Assembly: GCF_000003815.2 (NCBI RefSeq) | Contig: NC_049993.1 | Span: 20,849,326 to 20,913,325, forward strand | Length of the DNA: 64,000 nucleotides | Source: Branchiostoma floridae | Taxonomy: Eukaryota > Chordata > Leptocardii > Amphioxiformes > Branchiostomatidae | Direction: 5' to 3' | In this document: piece after piece, positions 45,392-56,217 of the stretch | How positions within the stretch are numbered: the stretch's first letter is position 1 | Layout: every line of letters begins with the position of its first letter | The notes under the pieces: generated by a model | Told to the model about the DNA's origin: nothing | The model's database searches: none | What the model saw: only the letters and a program-made list of their open reading frames with translations | Program-made: the position numbers and the translations under genes

Positions 45392-46640
45392 AAATGATGT
45401 CATACGTGTCCTTTTTTTCTGAAACGAAAGTCCATCCCCAATCGCCTTTCCCTGGACTCAAACCTGGATCTCCCAGTTACCAACTGATTGGAACAGGAGC
45501 TCAACTGTGAAGCTACCACCGATTGAGCTACTGGGACATCCATGTTATGTCTTACTTCACATCCAATAGCCATCAAATCAGATGGGTGAAGCCTAACATT
45601 AACAAAAATACGATGTAACATGCAGCAGAGTTGATAGTAATCGGACTTCATATTGATGTTTTGTGCTGCAATATGTCGAAGAGTTGACGGACAAAAAGAA
45701 AACTACAATATGTCATGAGTTGCATATCATGAATGTTTTCAAATGAAATAACCAAACGTTACTGGTTGTGTCTTCCTTGCGCCCTTATTTAAGTTAACTG
45801 TATTCCATATGTAAGTGTCTACACTGGCCTTTAATTTATCCTGGCCAATCCTCTCAGTTTACTTTTAGTTCATGCTTTGATCAAATTTATGGTCTTATGA
45901 CGCCACCTAGCGGAATAGATGTGGTATGCAGTGTTACGTTACAGTCCTATGGGATTTTGCATTCGCTTAATGAAAGCGACGTCTGGCGGACGTAGTAATA
46001 AACGTCACGTAACAACACGTATTGCCGACCCGGAGGTAGGCTTTCACTTTGCTGGTTACCTTCCTATGTTATGTGCTGACATCACTAAGTCTTTACTGTG
46101 TGACAAATACGTTACACAGACTCTCAGGCAGCGTTGGTAATATTGGAGTCTATAAGCAGAGACAGACAAATACACAGGAATGGTTAAGTCGTTACAAATC
46201 ACTGGCATTATCAAGAGCTCTATAACATATCTGACAAATTAATCTAAAATCATAACAAAGTCATATCCAGATGTCTAAATCACATCAAAATCATATCCAG
46301 TTGCTTGAGTAACTGCTTTTTGGCATACCTGGATGTCTAATCTTCATCGACGTAATCTAAAGTCTATACTGTAACAACCAATGATCGTCGATTCAATCGA
46401 AACTATAAAACAAAGAAACAAACATCAAACAAAGAAACCTGACAACTAGAGAAGCATCACGTTGGAATTATCTGAAGTACTCTTGTGTTTGTGAATTTGT
46501 GTAATACAGAATAAATTTATGACCCGTTTCTTATAGTTTCGCGTTTTGGATGTGGTACCTTCACTCGTCACTAGGGGGCGTTGTTTTACAGTCTACTGCA
46601 CCCCATCCGAAATATTGAATTGCCATTGCTTATTTGTATG

Positions 46641-49600
46641 GAAATGTATAGACATATGGATGTTATCATATGAATGCAGAATTAACGTGCGATTGAACAC
46701 TATAATTTCGATTTTCTTGTTCTAGTTCTTTTTAATGTATCAAAGAAACATAGTCTGATACAGGGAACATGGTAAATGTATGTAAAAAATTCGCTATCAT
46801 TCGAGTGAGGTGTCACTAACTCAGAGAGGCAAGAAATTTAGTTTCCGCACCTATCTGAGACTGCTTCTAGCCATAAACAGAACTGCTCACTGACAGAACT
46901 GCGCTTTACAGACAGTTTTTCAACCTTACACACACACACCCCTCCCTCCCCTGTTATTTCCCAACCATGTGGCTAAGTTCGCTCGGTGCTATTTGTGTTT
47001 ATGAATACCCGAGTGATCGGCTGGCATGGTGGATGTGCTGAGGACGGCTTGGCCGGTGACTTGTGACTTGGCCTGTCCGTTGATAGCAGAATCCCCGTGC
47101 GCTGGTTGGAAGCGGAAAAGAAATGCAAATGTCTGTCTTTCTGTTTATCGCTTACGTTCACGCACAAACTAACACCAGCACACTAACACTAACAAGGGGA
47201 GCAGGTAGCAAACCTTCACGTGGTGCTCTCTGTTAATTCCTTACGGGAGACCAATTGCTACATAACATGCCATATACCTTAGTTCCACTGGAAGGATTTG
47301 ACAGGGCGCTCAAGGAATTTTTTAACGCTTTCTGTGTTTTGTTTTGTTGCCTTTTCAGCCAAGATTTTACTTTTTATACAATATATTTCAATTATGGAGT
47401 AATGGGATACACAAATTAAGTTCAGGTCCAAGCGCGATTGTGGTCTGGTGGAATGGGGGCCTAAATATGATGTCTAGGGGAATGAAGATCAAAGCACAAG
47501 CTTTCGGCTACGAAGATGTCTTTCGATGGAACTACAGACGCAGAGTCTGTCTTGCTTTTTCCTGTTCATTTTATTCTTAAGCTTCTCAAAAGCAGTGATT
47601 GACGTACAGATGGGTGAGTATGCAGCAACAGCAGTATTTGCACTTTATGTCTCTCTATTTCTACTAGATTCCATTGTCGTTATGAAGATTGTACATTGAA
47701 ACTTTTGAACTAAAACTTGGCACCGGAACACCGGCTACGTATTCCAATAGTTGATATGAAATTTACAGCAGTAAAATAAAATTCCACAGGTGATTCTATT
47801 AATATCAATGAATGAAGAAGACCTCAATCACAGTAGTAGTATAGTTTATTCTGGATAGTTCTAATTTATTTAAGTACAAGTATTAGTGCTAGTGGAATAA
47901 GAGTATGTTATCTTACTACATGCAACTACAAGTCTATTGTATGCTTATATGTACAGGTTCGACTTCATCTCGCTTCTTTAAGATGTAAATTGCAGGACAG
48001 ATGGAGCTTAGATACATAGTTTATCTAATTGCATAATCAATGTAAATTTGTCTATGCTATTTACATACTTCCCGCACAGGTGATGCATAACATGGCGGCG
48101 GCGCCTCAGTTGCGACGTGGTGAACCTTGAACGTTTAAGGAGTTAAGGAGTTCAGAAAGACGCCATCCAGCCTTTCGCCCGGTAAGTTCTCTTTGAGATA
48201 GTATTAAAAGTATGTAACTACATCCACAGTATTCAGTTATACCACGTTCCTGATTTTATCCTTGCTCAGACTTACTGCTCTCACATGACTCGAAAAGGGA
48301 AGATTCGATCATGAGTTTCAGTATACTGTTGATTCACAACATTTCTAATATTTTCATGTCATGCAATCGACTGATAAGAATTCTTCAGTGGAGTCTCGAG
48401 CATTGAAAACCAAATCTGTGTCTGTGAGCGCAGCTTGACTTGGATATTTACTAAACGTCTTCTCTTTGTGCTCATCGATGGGAGGAATTTACAATCTCTG
48501 AGCTCAGCTTGACAGGCGTATTTTCTACTATATAGGTACGTAAAGGTAAAGATACAGCAGCTAATGTCAGAACTGTCTGTAACTCCTTTTGTTATGATTT
48601 AACCCCATGAAGTGATCTAGACGATATTGAATTTTAACCTATGAGATAATTTCAAATAAGGAAACTGAGATTCAGTCAGTATAAACACAGTAAAGACTAG
48701 GGTCCTGGGTGTTGTCAGGTGATGCAATTGCAATGTTCATGTTTTAACAATGGAAAAGCTAAAAGCATCTTGTTATGGCGTAGCCAAACGTTTGACCGGG
48801 CAATCGTTTCAACATTTTTAATTTTCTTGGACAAAAATAAGTCAGGTACCATCTAGGTAATAGATAAGAAGTGGATAATCTGGATTGTCTATTATCAAGT
48901 TGTCTCCAGTCTTCAGACCCCTTAAAGACTTACAAAATATTTTTAGTGTGTCTTTCACCTTTCACGTGTGTCCTTCAACTTTGCACTGAGACGGTTAGAC
49001 TGCCTGTGGATTATAGGCTTCGGGTTTAGCCAACACTGCCTATTATGTAACGTGCTCACAGGTAATACCTTTTATAGTTAGATGTATCAGGCACATGAAC
49101 ATAATGAGTTGCTTGTGAAGTTTGTACATATATCGGCATTATTCATTGACATTGCTTATGAGAGAAAGGAAATATAAACTCAATAAGCTCAATTTGGCAA
49201 GCAAAAGTAAATATCTGTCGGTTGGCGACGTCTTACAATCACCCCTATGTTCATGGTACAGTCCACCCACCTGTTGGCATCTTGCCAAAGCTGGACACAA
49301 CACTGTAGGGAGCAGAACTACCTTTGCACTGAGTATATGTGATTATTATAGATCATTTTGCGACCTTCCACCAGATTCTCTGACTTGAAAATGAAAAATC
49401 GACGTTAGCACCTCATGAAATAACGTAATGTAGGCTGGGGTTCAAAGGCCAACGCTGTTCATCGTCGCTCGACGGTACGTGACGTCAGCCTTCTGAAACT
49501 GAGTTCCCAGAATCTGTTGTGCTCATTTCAAGACGAGACATATTTATTCTTAATGTATAGAAAAAGACACTGACAACCTTCGGTGTGTCTGTTCACAAAT

Positions 49601-50079
49601 ATCAACATATCATTTTGTAGGCATAAGTATTGAAGACATAATCATTGTACTTGGCAACATATTGTCCCCTACAACACTGTCGATAACGTTTGTTATTTTC
49701 TATCTTTAATTCTAACTCTCATATCAATAATGACATTATGTTCTTCATATAACACTGAAGAACGTTTGTAATTTTTAAATCATTCTTTAAATTCTATATC
49801 TATGATGACCTCACGCTTCTTCTCCGGTGCCCGGTCAGTATGCTGCACTTCCGGACGTTTCATGAACACCCCTATCTTCTTGGTACAGTCCACCCACCTG
49901 TTGGCACCTTGCCAAACTGGAGGCGCCATGGGCTGATGCAAACAGACAAAACATTGAATGGAACAGAACTACGTGTCCACTGAGTTTGATCACAATTCTA
50001 CCCGCCATTGTACTGACCACAAATCTCTAAATAAATGAATTGCAATTTAGTATTTGAATTCGTTAGCAGTCAACACGAA
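46641..50079. other. T5-T6 spacer, distal part
   Basis: 46640-47700 shows no gene and no partner that I could find; it includes an AC-rich stretch near 46926. 47730-48480 matches 20280-21230 without the LINE and includes the decayed first-exon copy at 48092-48181. From about 48775 the class B flank begins (partners 39390 and 54670), with two tandem modules and the RING relic at 49828-49855. Confidence 0.5.
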
Positions 50080-50243
50080 ACACGTAGGCTTGAGTTCAGA
50101 GGTCAACATGACATGACGTCAGCCTCCCGAAACTGAGTTCTGAGAAACCGCTGTGCTCAGTTTCACATCCACCAGGCGAGTTTTCTACAGAGCAAGACGC
50201 GCTGTGTTTACACCTCAATCTAACCAGCAATCCTCTTGACACA
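50080..50243 (+). promoter_or_regulatory. Class B TRIM promoter, T6
   Basis: TGACGTCA at 50114-50121, again exactly 130 bp before the ATG. GAAACTGAGTTC and AGTTTCAC motifs are kept. The start context is GACACAATGGC. Confidence 0.5.
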
Positions 50244-52466
50244 ATGGCGAGTAAAATTCAAGGATCGGCCGATTTTGACGAGCAATTCCTGACGTGCTCC
50301 GTCTGTATGCTGCACTTCCGGGATCCCAGAGTCCTGCCATGTCTGCACACATTCTGTAGGGAGTGTCTGCAAGAATGGGCCACCAAACAACCGCCGCTGG
50401 AGTGTCCAACCTGCCTCACACAGGTCAGTTTACCGGACCAAGGTGTGGACGGACTCAGGACCAACTTCTACGTCAACAACCTGCTGGACTTCGCGGCCGT
50501 GAAGAAAGGGGCGGGGCCAGGTGTGCCGTGCCAGGTGTGTGAGGGGATGGAGGAAGGGGCGCGGTCATGGTGCGTACAGTGTGCCGTTCTGCTTTGTGAG
50601 TCCTGTACAAACACACATCGCAGGTTTCCAGCCATGAAAGGGCATCAGATCGTGACCCAAGAGAACCTGGAGGCCTCTGAAGGTGTGCCCAGCAGCTTTC
50701 AGCGCAAAGCCTTCTGCCCAAAGCACGAAGACCAAGTCTTAACTTTCTACTGTGAACCTTGTCAGACTTTGGTCTGTGTCGCCTGTACGGTTGTCGATCA
50801 TCGGCCGGGCGATAAACACAATCCTGTAGAAATCGGCTCCGTCGCTGAGAGGAAGAAACGAGACCTACAGAAACTGATAGGAAACGTCGAGCCTCGAGAA
50901 AAAGTCGTGCGGACTACACTGAAGGAAGTCGAGAGGGAATTATCTACGTTACCAACATCGGCAGACGCAGCGATTGAACAGGCCATAGCCTATTTTGATC
51001 AGTTGATGTCCTTGCTTCAAGACAGAAAAAAAGAAGTCGTCCAAGAAATCGGCTCACGCCGCCAGGAGGTTGGAAAATGTCTGGAAACCCAGAAAGAAGC
51101 GATAGAGTTTGAGTTGGCCGGACTGACGAGCGCATCTGAGTTCTGTAAACAAGCCTTGGAACACGGCAGTGACGTGCACGTCATCGAGGTCGAAGGTCAA
51201 GCACGACAGAGGGTGGAAGAACTGATGACAACTCCAAGCGACCTGACAGCCCGACCGAGTCAAGTCGTGTTCTCGGAGGGGACGGCTGTGGCGGAGTTCA
51301 GAGATGACATGGCCAGGGCAGGGCGCGTACAAGTACGACACACAGGGAAGGTGGACGCATCTAAATGTTCCGTTGAAATAAAACCTGCCGTTGTAGGGTT
51401 TTCAAATGACTTTCTCCTCACCACAGTTGACAAGAACGGCCAACTTTGTTCTGTGCTTAAAGATGACGTCACAGCCACCCTGACGGACCCCTCGGGCCAG
51501 GCGGTACCAACACAGCTGCAGGAGAAGGGCAGGGGATTGTGGGAAATCTCCTACACACCTGAGGTCAAGGGTATCCATAGGTTAGAGGTCAAAGTGAACG
51601 ACATGTCTCTGGCGGGAAGTCCGTTTGACGTCAGAGTGAAAAGTAGGGACACCCCGGTATTAACCATTGGGAGAGCAGGACGTGGGGAGGGAGAATTTTC
51701 CTTCCCATCAGATGTAGCAGTGGACATGGACGGTAACATTGCAGTGTCGGAGTGGGGGAACAAACGGGTTCAGATGTTCGATGCCAGGACTGGTCAGTCA
51801 CTTCGGTGTTTCCCGGTGGATTGCGAGTGTGCACGAGGCATTGACATGGACTCTAATGGACAGTTTATTTTGACGTTCGAAAACAGGTACTACGGAACCA
51901 CTGGCAACCAAGCAATCCAGGTGTACTCACGGAAAGGAAAACTTACAAAGACCCTAAAACATGACTGTTTACGAGATCCAATTGGAGTTGCAGTTCTGCA
52001 GGACGGCCGCATGGTGGTGACGGATTACACACAGAAATCCTGTCTCCTCCTGCAGCCTGACGGGAGCCTCATCCGGGACATCGGCAAGGGGCAGTTGCAG
52101 AACCCACTGTTCATAGCGGTGGACGAGTCACGTGATCTGTTCTTTGTCACTGATTGCTGGGCTCATAAAGTGTTTGTGTTTGACCTTGAGGGGAAGCTGA
52201 AGTTCAGCTTCGGTAAAACGGGGTTTAATGACGGAGAGCTCGAATACCCAACAGGGATAACAGTAGACCCGGCAGGTAACATCATTGTAGTGAACCGTGA
52301 TAACCGCCGTCTGCAGGTGTTCGGACCAGACGGGACGTACCTGAGAACTGTGGCCACAGTGAAGGGAGGATACCCGCTGGTCGTGGGAATCGCGCTGACA
52401 CCGGATAACCACATAGCTGTAGCGTGTTATATGGGAAATTGTGTCGAGTTGTACAGGTACAAGTAG
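50244..52466 (+). CDS. T6: TRIM-NHL protein, class B start
   Basis: 740 residues, the longest copy, in one exon. The RING reads CSVCMLHF and CPTCLTQ: all zinc ligands are present, but residues near them are changed (P19 to S, R58 to L). The class B N-terminus is joined to an alpha-type propeller: the CARGIDMDSNGQFI segment, ENRYYGTTGN and KHDCLRDPIG are shared with T1. AVSEWGNKRVQMF replaces AVVEWGNKRVQIF in blade 1. The last blade has an insertion, GGYPLVVGIALTP, where others have GG(D/F)P(E/H)GIALTP. Two gene-end echoes follow (52573 and 52774). The downstream poly(A) site is altered to GAAAAAAAGATC at about 53185. Confidence 0.95.
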   Translation: MASKIQGSADFDEQFLTCSVCMLHFRDPRVLPCLHTFCRECLQEWATKQPPLECPTCLTQVSLPDQGVDGLRTNFYVNNLLDFAAVKKGAGPGVPCQVCEGMEEGARSWCVQCAVLLCESCTNTHRRFPAMKGHQIVTQENLEASEGVPSSFQRKAFCPKHEDQVLTFYCEPCQTLVCVACTVVDHRPGDKHNPVEIGSVAERKKRDLQKLIGNVEPREKVVRTTLKEVERELSTLPTSADAAIEQAIAYFDQLMSLLQDRKKEVVQEIGSRRQEVGKCLETQKEAIEFELAGLTSASEFCKQALEHGSDVHVIEVEGQARQRVEELMTTPSDLTARPSQVVFSEGTAVAEFRDDMARAGRVQVRHTGKVDASKCSVEIKPAVVGFSNDFLLTTVDKNGQLCSVLKDDVTATLTDPSGQAVPTQLQEKGRGLWEISYTPEVKGIHRLEVKVNDMSLAGSPFDVRVKSRDTPVLTIGRAGRGEGEFSFPSDVAVDMDGNIAVSEWGNKRVQMFDARTGQSLRCFPVDCECARGIDMDSNGQFILTFENRYYGTTGNQAIQVYSRKGKLTKTLKHDCLRDPIGVAVLQDGRMVVTDYTQKSCLLLQPDGSLIRDIGKGQLQNPLFIAVDESRDLFFVTDCWAHKVFVFDLEGKLKFSFGKTGFNDGELEYPTGITVDPAGNIIVVNRDNRRLQVFGPDGTYLRTVATVKGGYPLVVGIALTPDNHIAVACYMGNCVELYRYK

Positions 52467-55400
52467 CCTCATCAAGTACTTCTGATCTTGTCCATGTTCA
52501 ACGATATCAACTAGCAGAACAGATGTCATATCAATACTTCCGCATCCTATATCTAGACACTGAACTTCAGCAAGCACTATTGATAACCACATAGTTGTGG
52601 CGTGTTATTGTGGATATTGTGTCGAGTTGTACAGGCACAAGTAACCTCATCAAGTACTTCTGATCTTGTCAGTGCTCTAAGCTATCTACAAATAACAGAA
52701 CAGATATCATGAGAACTTTCCGCATTCTATCCCCACTTTTTATTGGCACTGAACTTCAGCAAGAATTATTTGAATGACACATAGCTGTATCGTATTGTGT
52801 CGAGTTTTACAGATACAAGATGACGTAGCCATAAGAGTACCTCCGATCTTGGTCATACGCGAAGGTATCAACAAATATCAGAACACCTTATGCTCTTTCC
52901 AAGTTGTCTTTCAACAGACACAAACTTTGTTTAGTTTGCAATCAGTAGTTAGTTCGTATGGAAACTTGGAAATGAGTATTGTGAACATGACTAGTTAATA
53001 CATAACTGTAAACGAGTACTGTACAATCCCAATAGCTGACCACATTAGCAATTGACATATTCAGTATTAACTAACGTTAAGCATTTATATATATATATAT
53101 ATTAAGCATGTATGAAAATGCTTCTTTTCTGTCAACCTTGCGAATACTGGTCATATATATCTGTGACTGGTGGAATATGCGTACTGAAAAAAAGATCAAT
53201 ACTGGAAAACGTGCTATGATTATGTTTGTCAATCGAGAATGAAGCATCTTTTGTTCAAGGAATAGAACGGAGATCATGAGTGTCTTTTTTTTCTGATTGA
53301 ACAAGCGGAAACAAATTCCCCATCACACCCCCTTTTGGAGCTCTCGTTCCCAAAATGCCCGCAACTCGCTAACGAAGCGTCTCCCATTCCCAGATTTGGC
53401 CGTTTCGCGACTTAAGAAATGAGATGGGCTCTTATGGGGTTTTAGCTATAGGTTCCCTTCTTCCATGCGCTTATCTACTTGACCCTTAGGCTTGTCCTGA
53501 CTACCTAGCCAGCAGGGTTCCACCAATGGTGAATCAGTAATTTCTTTTTTTGTTGGTCGATCTGAGGCATGCAGTGCTAGAGGGAATCGTGCGAGACCGG
53601 CCTTTTTCCCGCTATGAATTCGATCACACTTCAAATATTAAAAAATGCTTTTAGTCTTCCAGCCCCTCTCTCACACTGGCGCATTTAGGCCAGCGACCTG
53701 CAAGCTGTCAGCCTCTTTGTGAAATCTCTGCACTCTGTTCTAATCTCAGCTATTATCTTTACCGCTTGGTTCCCTCAATAAGGTTTGATATTGAATGGAA
53801 ATCTGAATACATTCATCACTAGCTACAGGAAACTGAGAGTCAGCCAGTCTAAAAAGACTAGGAGCCTTGGGTGTCAGGTGATGCAAGGTTTTATGTTTTA
53901 ACAATGAGAAAAGCTCATAAAAGAGATATTTCTTTCACATGAAATACTGGTAGTGATCTTTTCTTTGTTAAGGAATCGTGTGAGTTTGATACTCTAAATG
54001 AAACATACATGAAAACAGGTAGAAGAATTGAAAGCAGCAAAGTAGTTGTATCTTATACTGTTTGTACAGAACTTTCACAGATCGTATAAAGGCTATACAG
54101 CTTCACGTTTTCGAGTTGTCCGAAGTCCGAATAGATCTGTTTCCACAGGGGCCGTCAAGGGACTTGGAACACCCAGCTGCGCTAGCGGCGTGACGACCAC
54201 AGTAGTGCCTCCTTTTTAATCATGACCAACTGTTCCTTGATTGGTCACGTGAGTGGCACCTGTTCCTTGATAGGTCAAGTGAGCACAGGACAAGGAAACG
54301 GCGTCAACAAAATCAAAGCAAAGACGTGTAACTCAATTCGCATTACAGGAAATCGATAAACATATTATTCATGGTTTCTATAAGATACTTGAGGACCCCT
54401 CAGTTAGAAAGACGGAAAGTCTGTGGAAAATTCAGAGACATGAAGCATTTTAGGATCTGCTATAACATAGCTGATGGGTAATGTGTTAATTGTTTCCTCT
54501 TTGTAAATGTTAAAAAGTGTACATTTGTCACCTTGAAATCTTCCTACTATTAATATATGATTGTCTTAAGATAATAAGTGGAAATCGGAGAAAGTTTCTT
54601 AGGTATAGAAAATGGCTGTTTCAGTTGACTCGATTATGAATCACTTGCTGTGTTCCTTTTTCGGGTATCGCCATTTTGTTATAACGTAGCCAAACATTCG
54701 ACCGGGCAATCATCATCATCACAGTGCAATAGTGCCAACAATTTTACTCCTCATGGATAGAAATACGCCAGGTACCATCTAGGTAAAAGATAAGACGTAG
54801 ATAGTCTATCCTCAAGTTGTCTCCAGTCTTCAAAACCCTTTAAAGACTTACAAAATATTTTGAGTGTGTCTTTCACCTTTCACCTTTTACGTGTTCTTCA
54901 ACTTTGCACTGAGGCGGTTGGACTACCTGTAGATTATAGACTTCGGGTTTAGCCAACACTGCCTATTGTGTAACATGCACACAGGTAATACCTTTTATAG
55001 TTAGATGTGTCAGGCATGGGAACATAATGAGTTGCTTCTGAAGTCTGTACATGTATCGGCATTATTCATTGACATTGCTTATGAGAGAAAGGAAATATGA
55101 ACTCAATAAACTCGATGTGGCAAGCAAAAGTAAATATCTGTCGGTTGGCGACGTTTCACGAACACCCCTATGTTCTTGGGACAGTCCACCCACCTGTTGA
55201 CAACTTGCCAAACTGGAAGGACGTCGACTGCAGGGCCATGACGTACCTGATGTAAACAGACACAACATTGTAGGGAGCAGAACTACCTTTGCACTGAGTA
55301 TATGTGATTATCATAGTCACATTGGATAATTATGCCGTGATCACATTAACACCTTACACTAGACTCTGCGACTTTCCCAAAGAAACATACAAAGTCGTCT

Positions 55401-56049
55401 TTAGCAGCTCATAAAAAGCGTTACGTAGGCTGGGGTTCAAAGGTCAACGCCGTTCATCTTCGCTCGACGTTACATGACGTCAGCCTTCTGAAACTGAGTT
55501 CCCAGAATCTGCTGTGCCCATTCCACGACGCGACATCTTCATAAGCAAGGTATAGAAAAAGACGCATTGAGAACAGACGGTGTGTCTGTTCACAAATATC
55601 AATACATGTATATCATTTTGTAGGCATAAGAATTGAAGACATAATTATTGTATTTGGCAACATATTGTCACCTACGACACTGTCAATAACGTTTGTAATT
55701 TTCTATAATGACATATATAACACTGAAGAACGTTTGTAATTTTTTAAAATCATTTTTGTTTTAAATTCTATATCTATGATGACCTCACGCTTCTTCTCCG
55801 GTGCCCGGTCTGTATGCTGCACTTCCGGATGTTTCACGATCACCCCTATCTTTTTGGTACAGTCCACCCAGCTCTTGGCATCTTGCCAAACTGTAGGCGC
55901 CATGGCCTGATGCAAACAGACAATACATCGACTGGAACAGAACTACGTGTCCATTGAGTTAGATCACAATTCTATCTGCCATTGTACTGACCACAAGTCT
56001 CTAAATAAATGAAATGCAATTTAGTATTTGAATTCGCTAGCAGTCAACG
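52467..56049. repeat. T6-T7 spacer: alpha flank plus class B flank (partner 36813-40659)
   Basis: Same order as the T4-T5 spacer, lacking the 518-bp MITE (empty TTA site at 54599-54601). Gene-end echoes lie at 52573-52665 and 52774-52860. The RING relic at 55801-55828 is the best preserved. A short TA run stands at about 53088-53102. Confidence 0.8.
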
Positions 56050-56217
56050 CGAAACACGTAGGCTCGAGTGCAGAGGTCAACGTGACGTGACGTCAGCCTC
56101 CCGAAACTGAGTTCCGAGAAACCGCTGTGCTCAGTTCCGCATCCACCAGGCGAGTTTTCTACAGAGCAAGACGCGCTGTGTTTACATCTCGATCTAACCA
56201 GTAATCCTCTAGACACA
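56050..56217 (+). promoter_or_regulatory. Class B TRIM promoter, T7
   Basis: TGACGTCA at 56088-56095, exactly 130 bp before the ATG. GAAACTGAGTTCC is kept, but the downstream AGTTTCAC has become AGTTCCGC. Confidence 0.5.

Larger units (their letters stand above)
43046..46640. repeat. Gamma flank, copy 2, with two later insertions
   Basis: It is homologous to 29808-31330 once the insertions at 43364-44813 and 44859-45391 are removed. It includes the second tRNA-like element (45427-45542) and a CTCF-like TCACTAGGGGGC at about 46568. A short frame at 45919-46140 parallels one in copy 1 but has no recognisable coding signature. Confidence 0.8.

Noticed and set aside
44885-45403. A 172-residue host gene
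   Set aside because: It is a LINE RT fragment whose ATG belongs to the target-site duplication.
30429-46140. Frames with YSPMGFCIRLMKAT in both gamma flanks as a conserved gene
   Set aside because: Similarity is explained by segmental duplication; one copy is shorter, and no domain or splice structure is visible.
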